A DNA stretch of 64,000 nucleotides from Pocillopora verrucosa (GCF_036669915.1 NC_089313.1:9042193-9106192), one strand, 5' to 3'. Positions 14,701 through 26,830 are shown, numbered from the stretch's first letter. The notes: generated from the letters alone by a model not told the origin. Made by a program: numbers and translations.

Positions 14701-17700
14701 ATAAGTAAGCCCGTTAAATGAGCACAAGACAAGCACAGCACAAGAGTGAAGAGTTTGTGAAGGAGGAGATTATTCTTCACTTTATAATATTGAAGTTTGT
14801 GTATTATAAATTGTGTAACTAAATTCAACTAAATTTGTATCAAACAGGTTCTATTAGACACAACAAGAGGAATTATCATTGAGACAGACAGTGAAATATA
14901 TCAAATTCAACCGTAGGAAGTAAAAGATATTTCTTTATAAACCGGAGCTGCCGATGGAAATCAAGTAGTTGTACGCTAAGATACTGAGCTGCATAAGCCG
15001 AGAAAATCTACGCGAACGCGAGAGCGAAAAGTCTTTCGCTCCACACTGTTATCAACTGCAAAAGACGACCTGCTTGTCGTACCTTCAGAAGGCTCCTCAA
15101 AAGGATTACCACCGTAAGACAGGGCGGAGGCAGCCGCTGATGCGGCTCTGATATCGTCCAGAAAAGGATTGGTTGCATCCTCAGACCCGAATGAGAACTG
15201 ATCACTTTCATCAAAAGGATTTGTGCTGTGTCCCAGATCCTGCTCGAAAGAGTTCAACTTGTTTGCCGATATGGAAGGTACAGCTGGTACAGATTTTAAT
15301 TGTGATGATGGTAGCTTATGTGATTTCTTCTGCCGCTCAGCTTCTTTCGCTTTCTCGGCAGCTTTCGCTGTTTCCATTTCCACAAATTTCTCTCTGGCCT
15401 TTTGTCTGGCTTGTTTTTTAGCTGTCTCTCTCGCTCGAGCTCTTTCTGTAGCTTTGACTTTCATTTCTTCCGTTTCTGTGGTTTGAGCGTTCGGGTTTGC
15501 TCCGCTATAGAAAAAATTAAAAGTTTCATGGTTGTTTTGAAGAGATTGAATTGTGATGTGAACAGAGCTGGCGATTGTCCGTGATTTCTTATTCACACGT
15601 TCTAAGGTTTGTGTTTTAAAAATAGAAGTGACACATGATTACCAAACACACCGGGATACTGTCTGTATATCAGGTTATTCGTGTGGCTTTCACTCACTCA
15701 AGCTCCTAACAGCTAATAGTATTTTCTTCCAATTTATGAGATTGATTGGGGTTGGTCAGTGTTATCCAGTGTTATGCTGGATAATGTAAGTATCTGCACG
15801 GATTATCATATATAGTTTGAAAAGACGATCAGATATCTGCCGGCGCATAAAAATACGCTGTTTGAACAAAACTACGGTAAACACTTAGACACAACAGAAA
15901 AAAAAACCAAATCAGCACACAAAACACAGGAAAGGGTTTGACCTGCTGGAATGACCAGCTAATGGAAACAAGAGATGAGTGTCAAGCCTTGAGAAATGAT
16001 GCCAACAGCTCGGCGTTTAAGCCTAATAACATTCAACAGTAAATATATGCGTTAAACGAAAAAGTCGCAGGAAGCAGCCACTCCGAGATTAAAGGTCACC
16101 CCGTCTCTTACAGCGCCGTAATTCACCAAAGTTTTAACAAGTGCTCAGTGCAACGACTAATGATTCGTTTCACTTACTTGTTAAGAAGTTCAGACACGAG
16201 TTTGGCCAAGCCCTTCCTTGCCGCGACGTGAAGAGGCATCTCGCCATGTTTGTTGGTGTGGTTTGCTTGAGCTCCGTGCGACGCTAAAAACAAACCAGCC
16301 TCTTCACGGCCAGAAGCAGCCGCCATATGAAGTAATGAGTCGCCTTAAAAACCAATCAAACAAAATAACTCAATGAGTATACCGCAAAGTCCTGCTGGAG
16401 ACTAATAGACACCGGAAGTTTGAGATATCCGAGGTACAATAACGATCAGTAGGGAGACGAAAAATAAGCGGGCAAGCCAGGGTGAGAAAGAGCAAGAAGG
16501 GAGGGGTGCGGGGATAACAAAGTCATTCAAGAAGAAGATTACTTTGTTCATAACAATCGCACAAGGAGGAAGAAGAAAACTGGACCGCATTCGACCCTAA
16601 AATATAAACCTAAAAAAATTTTTCCTTGAACTCACAGTTCTGTCTGATTTGGGTACGAGCCTGACGATTTTAGTCACGAACACTTTGGTAGAGGTAGTGT
16701 TCTGCATGTTAACCTTGCTTGCGTACGAAAACTGCGCGTTGCCATAACTATCAAATCTGGATTGATGCAAACTGTGCCATGAGCAACTAGGATCACAAAT
16801 CAGTCAACAATCTTCTTCTATACCATCAGTTACTCGAAGGAAAAAAAGCAATCACGTTGTATGACCCAAATAATTTACATTTTATTCAAGTCGTGGGCGT
16901 CACCAAAGTTTCCCGCATTGGAGAGCAAAAATCCTTTATTTTTAACACCACAAGGTGTTTGCCGTGAAATATTCCGGTATCAAGAAGGCAGCTCACCTGT
17001 AATATTGTTGATGGCATCTGCACTAGCTCCATGTTTTACAAGCTTAGCTGCCAAACTGTCTTCGTCCATTGGATCCACTTGCGTGTCACGTGACAATGCC
17101 AGCCACAATGGGACACGCCCTTCATTGTCACGCAGCTCCAGATTGAGTCTACCAATCAGAACAGACACAGAAACGCCAATTAACCAATGGGGAAATTGTA
17201 GAAAACGCATGAGCAGGAAATGTTTGAACTGGTGGACATGGATTTGCATTTGAGAGAACATGTGGCTAAAAAGGAGAACTACTTCTCTCGTTCGCTGTGT
17301 AATCAGATCCTTGGAAAATTCTGCATAGCACTGGGTTATAAGGGAGAAGAAAACCTGAAAAATTGCATTTACGGGGACATACCAATCATGAAAACAATAG
17401 TTGAAAAGGCTTCGAGTCATTCCGAAACGCAACCGCTCATTTCACAAACACATGTTATTTTTTCACCCACAAATCTATCATCAAACGTTGACTGCCTGGT
17501 CCTCGCTTGCTTTGTGATGTTAACGGTTGAATTTCTTTTTCCCCAAGTGAGTGCACTTATGAAAAAGTCCCGACCCCTGATGTTAAACTATTTTAAACTG
17601 TATATAGAACAGTAGAAGCTATGGCTTTGTTTAGCCTTTCCCTCCTAAGATCTTGAAGCTCGTTTTCCTAGCGGACGGTCATGAGTTTCTTAGTTGACTC

Positions 17701-20700
17701 CTCCTGAGGATATGTCACATATACAAGACATACCCTATTGGAAAGTTTTCCAATCCTCACTACCTTTCTGCTTAACAGTGCATAAAAATCAAAGGAAGAT
17801 CGACTCAGAATAAATATTAAATTAAAAATTAGTTGATTACTGGAAGCACGTGTAATTTCCACGCATAACACGCGCTTGACGCGCGTGGGGGTTCTGCAGC
17901 ATAAGGAAGAAAGAGATCTACATACTTGGCCTTTTGAAGTAGAATGCTAAGAACAGCATCATTCTGAGCCTCTATAGCTCTGTGTAGTGAAGTCCTGAAA
18001 TGTAAATAGACCTAAAGATCAGTCAATGATATACAAACCAAATACCAGTGATGGAAAAAAAAAACTAGAATGTACAACTGGGCTTCGGGACAAACCTGCA
18101 CCAATCCACACTCCCCTCTGACAAACCTCTTAGAAGAGATTTTCAAACAAACCAAATTCACGTTTTTCAAGAAAGCCTTTAATTAGATTTTGTTTTAAAG
18201 TTGATTTGAATATGTATGCTTACAAAAGAACGTGCTTGTAACAGAAATGTTGTTCACCAACCTTCCTGCACTGTCCTGGGCATCAACATTTGCAGAATTC
18301 TCCAAAAGCAAGGATGCAATCCTTGCCATTCCCTGAGCTGATGTCATTGATGTTGAATTGGTTGCTCCTACAGGAGTTGAAGAAGCTGACCAAGGTCTGA
18401 AGTACAACCACAACAAGTACAATGAAAAAACATGAACTTTTTCCTACTACTATATGTCAAATTATGCCTCAGTTTAATTCAAGTTTTCACTAACATGTTC
18501 AGCAACAGGAAGAGGACCTCTCCCACTTCTTAATGTTCCATTCCTATCTTACACTCTATTCCCACATGATGGCAACATTGCCAGAATGTCTGTAAACAGG
18601 ATTTCTCATCCTGGCCACAATCCACAAGCTTTTAACTGACACCAATTAGTATTTTGTTCATTGTAATTCTCAAGAAAAAAGTGAAATGTTCCCTTACTTG
18701 TAAGAAGCAGTCAGATGTAATGGGGTCACATGTTCACTGTGTGTTGCAGCACTGACTCTTGCTCCATTCTTGATCAAAAACGTTGCAGAAAATTCATCAC
18801 CTTGGTTTATGGCCTTGTGTAACAAACACTGCCCGTTGATATCTGCCATGTTCACATCACAGCCATGACCAACAAGAGTCCTAGCAATGCTTTCCTGTTT
18901 CTCTGTGAGTGCAATGTGAAGAGGAACTTGACCACTAGACGGTTCCAGCTCATTCAGTTTACCAGGTAACTACAAAATCCACAAAAAACATTGAATGAAT
19001 TATGCACCATGTTAGTGCAGTGTGTATGCAGATAACTTCTAGAGGATGGAGAAAACCTGAAGTTAGCAAGACAGATTCTGATTAAAGGGGTCAAGAGAGT
19101 AAGCCAAAAAGGGCTCTGTCTCTGATGCATTCTTGCACAAGTCACCAAAGTCTTGTGTTACTTCTCAGGAGTATAAATGGGTACCAATATGTTGAGAGGG
19201 AAACCAGGCTGCTGGGGAATACCACCTTATCAATTAAGGCTTTCAACATATGAAACAATAAATTAGAAAAAATTCTTAATTTAGGAGCTGGCAAGTTCTT
19301 GTGAGCTTGCCACCAAGGGGTCACAACAGTGAAAATATTTGGGTCTGCTGATACATCTTCAAGAATTTTGAGAAAACTGTTCTGATGTGAAGGCACCTCA
19401 AGAACATATTAATCTGCCCTGCTTCTTTTCTTACCTGAACTGCTAATTTTTTTTTCTAACATACTGATTACCTGTGGGTTAAACTCAATCAGGAACAGAA
19501 AGACAACATCTTCCCTGTGATGCCTAACTGCCAGGTGAAGAGGAAAGCCAGACTTTGACTTGAACATTTCATACAATAATGGTGCACTCATGCTGCTGAA
19601 ATCCTCTGTCTTAAGGTCATGCTGAAATTACAACAAAACAAATAGACCATTTGTAAAGTCACTTACTCTCCAGACAATGTTTAAGAAGTGCAAATGTTTA
19701 AGAAAACCAACCCAGTGATTAGAGATAATTTCTGCACAATACTTCTGCAATTCTTTAGCACCAATATCTTCAGCAGTCTGGTAAAACTTTATACAGTTTG
19801 AAACTGACACTGAAGACATTAACATTTTCTCACACCTGGCAAGAAGAGAAAACAAAAAATGTCAGTAAATAAACTGCATTGGAGTTTGGACACCTTGTTA
19901 CTGGCTTTCAAAAAGGATTTTTGTATAAAATTGCTTTACTAGGACAAGCCACACTTGACCTTCACTTTATGCAGGAAGAAAGTGACAGGGAAAATGAGTT
20001 TACTTCTTACAAAAGAGAGAGTACAAGTAAGTAATGATGAAGAAGAGTCATTTTGATTTACTACAGCTTTCTCCTTAAAATGTAATACCATCTTGATTAA
20101 AAATGAAACACTATAAAAGTGAAAACTGTTACTGAAATGATACTAAATCATGTTCCCAATGAAATGAAATTTAAAAATTAACCCTTATATTCTCCAACCC
20201 AAAAATTATAAATATCTCTCTTGAGTGTAACAATTTCTAGTGTCAAGGGTATCCCTTTAAATAACTTAACAAAAATTAACCTTTTCAACTGACTTATATT
20301 TACAGTTCAGCTACATTGTAGAAAATTATCAGATCATTTCTTTTTCCATCTACCAGTACCTTTCCTTTAATTCTTTAAGTCTATACTTCGTTGCTGCTTT
20401 AACCAGCTCAATGAGAAATGCTTCATCATGGGGGATTTCTGCCTTATCAGTGTACACCCATTTCATTAATGTCAAACCAACTGCTGAGCTGATATCTGAA
20501 ATCGTAATCAATAAATAAACATATAACTTGCATAGATGAAGTAATAAATACAAAAAGTTTAATATGAAATTTTCCCCAGAAGAATTTGTTTAAAGAGTTT
20601 TATTTCTTAACCTTTTTACCCCCAAGATCCAAACATCAATTCTCTAAACTGACTGGTATTCATTTCTCACAATATTAGCCATGAAAATTTGTTTTATAAT

Positions 20701-23652
20701 CAAAATGGCATTCTCGTTTGATAATTTTCTCCTTTCTTTGGTCCATGATGGTAAAAATTGACTTGAAATTGGAAGGAGAAATTCCTCTTTGGTCAATTTT
20801 GGGAGTGAAAGAGTTAACCCTTGAACTCCCTTAATATCTTCACATTATCTAGCAAGTAGGTTGTGAGAATACTCAAACTTATCAGGATCCTCACATTATC
20901 TAGCAAATAGGTTATGAGAATACTCAAACTTATCAGGATCCTCACATTATCTAGCAAATAGGTTATGAGAATACTCAAACTTATCAGGATCCTCACATTG
21001 TATCTGGCAAATAGGTTGTGAGAATACTCAAACTTATCAGGATCCTTGCATTATATCTAACAAATAGGTTGTGAGAATACTCAAACTTATCAGGATCCTT
21101 GCATTATATCTGGCAAATAGGTTGTGAGAATACTCAAACTTATCAGGATCCTTGCATTATATCTAACAAATAGGTTGTGAGAATACTCAAACTTATCAGG
21201 ATCCTTGCATTATATCTAACAAATAGGTTATGAGAATACTCAAACTTATCAGGATCCTTGCATTATATCTAACAAATAGGTTGTGAGAATACTCAAACTT
21301 ATCAGGATCCTTGCATTATATCTGGCAAATAGGTTGTGAGAATACTCAAACTTATCAGGATCCTTGCATTATATCTGGCAAATAGGTTGTGAGAATACTC
21401 AAACTTATCAGGATCCTCACATTGTATCTGGCAAATAGGTTATGAGAATATTCCAACTTATCAGGCAGAAGTTGTTATCTTGCTCTATCACCAAATTCAT
21501 ATGGCTAATTTACAAGGAAATTAAAATCAAGATCTTGGGAGTTAAAGGGTTCCAAACAGTGACTCTTCTTAAGGATCTGTTGTGCTCAAGTACTACTCAT
21601 CATTTACCCTTTTTCACAATCTATTTTCTTCCCAAACAATGACATAATCCTGTCTTTGATTTTTTTTTGTACCATAAGTACTTGGAAATTGACTCATGGT
21701 ATAGCCAATTAGATTTGATATTGGACTGGTCATAAATACTTTCTGTGCCAAGCAAAATGCTACAGACTCTCACTGTTTGTTTTAATAGCATCGGTTGATA
21801 CCAGTAAAATGTGTCAGTGTGACATAAATGCAAGGGGCAGGGGCTTAACTGTTACCAGCTAGCATTCTGTCCAAGAAAAAAAACAATACTTTCATTCATT
21901 AAAGTTAAAAAAAATAATAAATTGGCAAAAAATATAGCAATGCATTCAAAGTAATATCCTCTGATCAAAGCCCATCCTTAAGGATACAACAGAGAGATGT
22001 CTGGAGTTTTAGAAAAAAGCACTCCATGATTAAGTTACCTGCTAATTCAAGTTGATTAATTTCATTCAGATCTCTGTTGCTCCAGTGATCCCCACGTGCT
22101 GCTAATACAAACTTGTGGGCTTTTATCTTCTGATCCGCAAAACACACTGTTATATCACTGTTTGCAAATAGTAAAATAACATTCATTTCTAACTAGTTTA
22201 CATCATAACTTAGTGTAAACCCAACTTTTACAACCCTGAGAGCCCAGGGATAGTGAAAAATGTTTTGGATAGGAGAGTTCAAAGGTAAATTACCAATGTT
22301 GCAGTCTAAGTTCAGCTAAAAGAATATTCACAAAATGCTGCACTCAAATGACAAGGTTCCAGTGTGGAGAGAAATCATGCAAGCACACAGGTAATGGCTG
22401 ACAAAATTTGTTATGTCCAGTTGCTGTTATAGGAAGGGGAGGTGGGGTGAGACACTGGAAACAGTATACACTCACAGAATCTCTCTTTGCCTTCAGCATA
22501 TTGACAAGAACAAGCACATTCTTAGAACAAGTAAACATTCAAAGTATGTCATACAACAGCAGTAGCTTATTATTGGGCTTTTAAAGCTCATTCTTTCAGA
22601 ACCAATTAACACCTGTTCTGGTTGAATGGAAGTAAAGACCATAGGCCATACCTGTACAAGTCTTTATCAAATAGTTCTGCAACAGTTTTCAACAGCCTGC
22701 TAACAAATGTGTTCTCATGTTCTCCACTCTGTCCTGAAGTGGCTACTGCTACACTGTACTTCTGCTCCAGCTCAATATGTTTGTTTTGAAGCTTGACATA
22801 CTCTTGACGTAACAAGCTCAGGTGCCTTTCCAGCTTGGCAACCTGACCTGTACTCAATTAAAACACAGAATAATTGATCAAATTTTAAAGAGTGAAAGGA
22901 AGAAGGCAAAAAAATGCCATAAAAAAAAAGAGGAAGTATATAAGTTCACATTTAGGCAAAATGAAAGGTCAGCTTAAAATCTATTTTCTCAAACCATACT
23001 TAACTATGCTTTCTTTTTCTCGAATAGTTGTATTCATCATCATAAACTCACAAACCAAAAGGAGGAGAGGTCGCTCTTTCGTATTTCAATATTAGTTTTA
23101 ATAGTGTGCAGCCAAAATGAGTGGTTAATTAAAGTATTTAAACAAGAAGGCAACGTTTCACCCTGGATAATTGATTTTCTCAGTTACTCAAAAGCAATTG
23201 AAAATAGAAGATGAAACAGAACACAAGATCATCACCCCTACAGTGAAGAAAATTAATTCCTATTCGTAAGTATAGGTCCAGTTGCAAATGCAATGCACAA
23301 TCACCGGTTAAAACTGATAAACATGACTAGTCCCAGTCTCGATTTCTTCAACTGTTTCGCTCAAAAAATACAATGTTTTCTTTATCTATGACGCTTACTG
23401 AAATGTAACAAGTGGGAAGGACTGGTAATCGATCGACATATATCAAATCAGAGAAAACGAACTATGCCAAAGCACGTTGAATGACATGGCATTGTTTTCT
23501 CCAGTGTTCCGGTTATTCAGTGCTTTAAATTATACTTTGAGAACTAGAATATTTATCCAAACTTATTTTAATACAAATGATTATAAAGCTGCACAAAAGA
23601 TACAAATGTAGACAAAACTCCATATGAATTTCAACTCACCTTCCTCCGCCAT
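5797..23652 (-). CDS. ANKFY1: ANKFY1 / rabankyrin-5 (BTB, ankyrin repeats, FYVE), complete, 25 coding exons, 1332 aa
   Basis: Rab5 effector family of early endosomes, acting in endocytosis and macropinocytosis; FYVE binds PtdIns3P. Coding exons from 5': 23640-23652, 22652-22847, 22039-22157, 20360-20495, 19712-19835, 19472-19621, 18698-18969, 18262-18396, 17926-17994, 16997-17148, 16178-16343, 15083-15504, 14429-14668, 13706-13955, 12800-12968, 12097-12233, 10969-11107, 10068-10268, 9210-9386, 8679-8826, 8131-8221, 7687-7811, 6775-6921, 6272-6362, 5797-5926. Together they give 3999 nt with every phase consistent. The protein starts MAEEGQVAKLERHLSLLRQ (coiled coil), then BTB at about 60-165 (SDITVCF, AHKFVLAARGDHW), ankyrin repeats at about 215-1240 (many TPLHLA-type), and FYVE at 1268-1332 with RKHHCRHCG and zinc cysteines 1274, 1277, 1290, 1293, 1298, 1301, 1320, 1323. 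It ends LTSGVS. Human ANKFY1 is 1169 aa; the extra length is largely the exon at 15083-15504. The first exon contributes only 13 coding nt. Confidence 0.96.
6973..7148. repeat. Inverted-repeat MITE, 176 bp
   Basis: TAATTTAGTATTATCAACTG at the left is matched by the reverse complement of CAGTTGATAACACTAAATTA at the right. The similarity continues inward through CCACCGTAAAGAGTTT, giving arms of about 55 bp with a few mismatches. The centre carries GACGTTAGTCCTTCGTCA. A related but more decayed element is at 38521-38660. It lies in the ANKFY1 intron between exons 23 and 22. Confidence 0.85.
10383..10568 (-). repeat. Degenerate AACCCTTT-type MITE, minus orientation
   Basis: Read on the minus strand, this resembles the elements at 28795-28997 and 32189-32394: a shared TACNGTCTGCCGTACAATTCTTATGATGTTAG-like stretch, a GGATCAACTGATAATCCCC-like middle and an AGTGACCAAG-type right part. 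The ends have decayed. It lies in an ANKFY1 intron. Confidence 0.55.
11558..11765 (-). repeat. AACCCTTT-type MITE, minus orientation
   Basis: The plus-strand segment CACCCTAACATCAGTATGGA followed by ATTCTCCGAACTGTTCTCT is the reverse complement of the right half of the elements at 39661-39850 and 55010-55186. The other end (GTAAGGAGAAATTAGACGCT, then AGTCACTCC) matches their left part. It lies between ANKFY1 exons 17 and 16. Confidence 0.65.
15083..15504 (-). other. ANKFY1: ANKFY1 exon 12: charged helix plus three NPF motifs
   Basis: This 422-nt exon encodes residues 511-651. After an ankyrin start (GANPNAQ) comes a Lys/Arg/Glu/Ala-rich predicted helix (about 520-571). An unstructured Ser/Pro stretch follows, with NPF at 606-608, 623-625 and 644-646, each followed by acidic residues (NPFDESD, NPFLDD, NPFEEP). 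NPF with acidic residues is the known ligand of EH domains (EHD, Eps15 types). The vertebrate protein carries one NPFED motif in an earlier loop. The matching loop here (exon 10, RDTQVDPMDEDS) has lost it. Flanking splice sites and phases (2 in, 1 out) are normal. Confidence 0.9.
20814..21552. repeat. MITE with an internal 54-bp satellite, about 12 units
   Basis: The outer ends TTAACCCTTGAACTCCC and GGGAGTTAAAGGGTT are those of the MITE family seen at 30606 and 31829. Between them a 53-54 bp unit (core GGATCCTTGCATTATATCT, then CAAATAGGTTGTGAGAATAC) is repeated about 12 times from about 20839 to 21465, placing a GGATCC every 53-54 bp. The single-copy counterpart in the unexpanded elements is the TATCCAGCAAACAGGTAATG segment, so the array grew inside a MITE. 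It lies in the intron between ANKFY1 exons 4 and 3. Confidence 0.9.
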
Positions 23653-25112
23653 CTTGAGCTATATTGGCATTAACCCTGGCCCATTGGGTTTGACGAAGAT
23701 GATTACTAGCGGGGTGGGGTGGTGTCGGAACTAAAGCTATTGAATATGTTTGAATTAGGAGTGCAGTGTAAGCAGGGTAAAGATCACTTTAAAAGTATTC
23801 GGTTGTATTCCCTACAGCATCTGTTATTTATTATTATTTTGTAATAAATATGAATAAGAAACATTTTGAAATTTTACCACCACTTATAATACTTGTTCAC
23901 TAGACTAGGGGAGGGAAGAAAAAGAGCATATGGAAAACTTCAGCTTTAAACTCCTAACTCTTTCCCCTTGCATCAACTGCTCTCCCACTTAGTATTTATA
24001 CAATGATAAAAGACTGTGCCTGTTAAATCACAGTAACCCCACCCTTAAACATATACTTCCCTCTTCCTGCTTTTGCAGTGTTCTAATGAGAAAAGTTGGA
24101 CCAAACCCCTCTGAACTTAAACTGTCAGGACACAAAAATCTGATAAAAGCCTATGCTCACCCCACGGGGTCCCCTCATGTTACCTAAAACATGGCATAGT
24201 TCAGTCAAACATGCACATATTTGTCCATGTTCAAGGCACAATAAAACTAGCCCTAGCATTAATCAAAGTCATATGAATCACATTAAAATTTAATTTTGCC
24301 TCTGGTACCTGTAATTTTTTATTCAAAGAACACAGCTAAAAGTAGAAAATTAATCTTCTTCACTTACACATTCTACTTTCTTACAATCACTAGGCTTCAT
24401 GACTGATTGCCCCCCCCTACTAAAATATATGGTGCTCTGCACCCTTAATATGTATTATACTTTCAGCCCTTCAAAAATAGCACAGATTGCTGAAACAGGG
24501 AGCTAGAGGGTTAACAAGATAACAAGTTCACAATGTATGGAAATGTACTAACATTGATACTCAAAAAAAATTAAATTTGAGCATAACCTTCTAAAATTAT
24601 TCTATCATCAAGCTTAGTCAAAGTTAAATAGGTAGAGAATATTATCTCAAAGGAAGTATAAGATCCAAGACTCAAAGAACCCGACTGAAACGAAATTGCT
24701 TTTTAAAAGATATTTACTCATTGTCATTAAAGTAGTAATTTCCTTTACAATGAATATCTCAATTAAGTGTAGTTACAAAAATTGGTAAGAACATATTTTT
24801 ATGGATTATTTGGTAGCACTGAGCTTTCATAAATTCTATCTTACTCTAGGTATAATGCCACCTTTTTCTTTAAAAAAATATCAATATTCATCTCTGTGAA
24901 AATTTTCCTCACAGTAATGGGAAAGTTTGTTCAAGGACAAGAATGTCTTATTGACAAAAAAATGCAATCACCAGGATTCAAATGTGTATCTCTAGAAATT
25001 TCATATTGGTTCAACTTTATCTTTCTGGATTATGATTTTTTATTACAATCTCTTCTTAATTTGAGTGTTATCCAACCATAATGCTTATTACTAAGATATT
25101 GACTTTTCATCT
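23653..25112. other. Intergenic region: ANKFY1 promoter side and PHETA 3' side
   Basis: About 1.46 kb between the ANKFY1 start and the PHETA stop, both genes on the minus strand. The part next to 23652 should hold the ANKFY1 5' UTR and promoter; I see no TATA box. The part next to 25112 holds the PHETA 3' UTR. TTTATT at 25038-25043 gives AATAAA on the minus strand about 70 bp after the PHETA stop, a good poly(A) signal candidate. No other gene is seen. Confidence 0.6.
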
Positions 25113-26288
25113 TCATTGCTGCACTGGTGGTCTGACATTATCTTGTCCCCATAATTCCTTACATTTCACCCAGATTGATGCACTGTAATGTTCATGCAGA
25201 AATTTGAAGACACTTCCATGCTCTGGATGATAACCTGTATCATCTACTTGATTTCCAGATCTAGGCAGGGATCTAGATTTTTCCCTTTCCAAACTTTCTT
25301 TAGTTTCAATATTGTGATACATGGTGCCAATATTATTTCTCCTACGTTCAGATTTGGGTCTCTGTTGTCGGGACAATTCTTCACGTTTAACCCTTCTAAT
25401 CAAATCAGAGTCATCTCTACTTCTGGAGGGCATATTTCCTGACAATCTACATAACAAATCATCATTGTGCATATCCTCTAGGCGCTCCAGGTCTGAATAG
25501 CTTAATGGCATCAGCTGAGTGGAGTGTTTATGGAATGAATAAAAGCCCTCGTCAAGTGCAAACTCATTCTGAATTGGAATCTGATCATCATCATCGTCAT
25601 CAAGATTGATCAGATTACCAACTATTGATCCGGATCTATTGACAATAGCATCACCAGAGATGTCACTGCGGCCAATTTCTGAAGAAGAAACAGGAACATC
25701 CAGCTTCTTTTTAAGTTTAATATCATCCAGCCCATCTCTGTACTCAACACCAAGCTTTTCTTTCCCAATCGAACTAGGAATCTCAAAAGTTGGATCAGCG
25801 TTCGACCTTTGTCCTTCAGTATTTACCACAGTAAGGCCTGAGGCTCTGGAAATATTTGAACCGTCACTTGAGCTCGAACTAACTAGGTCATCCGAAGTTA
25901 ATTTTGCTAACGTGCTTTCAAAGGACTCTACCATCATTCTCAAGTACTCATAATTCGAATGAGTGATCGCTCTCATCCAAGATTCCATTTCTTTCGGTGT
26001 ATCAGCACCAAGAATATAAGTCCTGGACCCATCTCCGCCAAAAGTTATCTGAAATGCGTATGGTTCTCCACTTTCTGCTAACTCAACGTGACAATTATCC
26101 AACACAATCACTCCGATGGGCTCTTTGTCAGATCTCTTCTCAAAATAATACAAAAGATTTCCCTTTAAAATAAACCAACGTCGCTGATATCCTCGATTTA
26201 CTTCGCCCTTCTTATTGAGAAAGCCTTCTTTGTCGATTGGAGCTGAGGAAGTAGAAAACTCAGCAACACAACGTTCGTTTAACCTCAT
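25113..26288 (-). CDS. PHETA1: PHETA / sesquipedalian (FAM109-type) PH-domain protein, single exon, 391 aa
   Basis: Small endosomal adaptor; vertebrate PHETA1/2 (Ses1/2) bind the phosphatase OCRL and act in endosome-to-TGN recycling. The first in-frame ATG is at 26288 and gives MRLNERCVAEF, matching the conserved MKLNERS start. Upstream in-frame codons include only a TTG. The PH domain occupies about residues 13-115 (KEGFLNKKGEVNRGYQRRWF, NLLYYFEKRSDKEPIGVIVL, then AFQITF and the closing tryptophan helix ESWMRAITHSNYEYLRMMVE). A long polar acidic and basic linker follows. Near the C-terminus FKFLHEHYSASI is the F&H motif (F...H) known to contact OCRL. The family is also intronless in its coding part in vertebrates. 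Which of PHETA1 or PHETA2 it corresponds to cannot be decided, as the split is probably vertebrate-specific. Confidence 0.93.
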   Translation of the reverse strand: MRLNERCVAEFSTSSAPIDKEGFLNKKGEVNRGYQRRWFILKGNLLYYFEKRSDKEPIGVIVLDNCHVELAESGEPYAFQITFGGDGSRTYILGADTPKEMESWMRAITHSNYEYLRMMVESFESTLAKLTSDDLVSSSSSDGSNISRASGLTVVNTEGQRSNADPTFEIPSSIGKEKLGVEYRDGLDDIKLKKKLDVPVSSSEIGRSDISGDAIVNRSGSIVGNLINLDDDDDDQIPIQNEFALDEGFYSFHKHSTQLMPLSYSDLERLEDMHNDDLLCRLSGNMPSRSRDDSDLIRRVKREELSRQQRPKSERRRNNIGTMYHNIETKESLEREKSRSLPRSGNQVDDTGYHPEHGSVFKFLHEHYSASIWVKCKELWGQDNVRPPVQQ

Positions 26289-26457
26289 AGTGATACGCAA
26301 TATCTTTTGCTAGTTCACCAAAATAAACGTCTAAGACATTATCCTCAAGACCGAATGGGCATGGCCATAAATTGGCGAATAAGACTCCTAAGAACTACAT
26401 ATGCCTTCAAGGAAATACAGTCAACTTTGGGCGCCATCTTCTTTTTTTCTTTTTGTG

Positions 26458-26467
26458 GTCACGTGAT
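26458..26467. promoter_or_regulatory. E-box GTCACGTGAT, CLEAR-like
   Basis: TCACGTGA palindrome about 170 bp upstream of the PHETA ATG (minus-strand gene). It differs from the CLEAR consensus GTCACGTGAC only at the last base. Followed by ATATAAAA, a possible TATA-like stretch on the plus strand. Binding is inferred. Confidence 0.45.
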
Positions 26468-26830
26468 ATATAAAACATAGAGGGGGATTGGGTTCAGAGA
26501 CTTTCATCGCAACGCTGGAAGGTGCTTGAGCGGTCGTGACGAGTTGTGTGACGTAGTATGAGGATTGACACTGCTAATTTGATAGGTTGTAGTCAAACGC
26601 GCGATTTGATTGGCTAGTAGGAAAAACCATCGTCCAGAGCGTGCATTAAGAAAATCTATTTCAACAAGAAATAAATAAAGAACAAATTACTTCATTAATA
26701 ATATTATTGGAGAAAAATATGTTGTAAGTAGGCAAAAGATGACGTTTTCCGTGTTTACATAGCCTCCTCTAAACACTCCGGAAAGTTGTGCAAACTTTTG
26801 AGAATTCACCTTTTAGATTTCACTTGTAGT

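Larger units (their letters stand above)
5927..23639 (-). other. ANKFY1 introns
   Basis: Twenty-four GT-AG introns, most between 0.3 and 1.9 kb. Elements I could recognise are a 176-bp inverted-repeat MITE (6973-7148), two AACCCTTT-type MITE relics (10383-10568 and 11558-11765), a diverged copy at about 20612-20815 and the expanded satellite MITE (20814-21552). The intron 12969-13705 contains scattered AGTGCAAATT and its reverse complement, perhaps a decayed inverted-repeat element. In the remaining intron sequence I see no gene. Confidence 0.7.

Noticed and set aside
17084-17096. GTCACGTGAC at about 17086 as a regulatory site
   Set aside because: It lies inside ANKFY1 coding exon 10 and is explained by the codons; no promoter is near.
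20814-20996. 60-codon minus frame with repeated LISLSILITYLLDNV
   Set aside because: Translation of the 54-bp satellite in an ANKFY1 intron.
20839-21465. Regular 54-bp repeats as a CRISPR array
   Set aside because: Units are contiguous and near-identical with no unique spacers, and the host is a eukaryote.
26289-26300. Four extra N-terminal residues for PHETA
   Set aside because: The codon at 26300 is TTG; the first ATG is at 26288 and matches the conserved family start.
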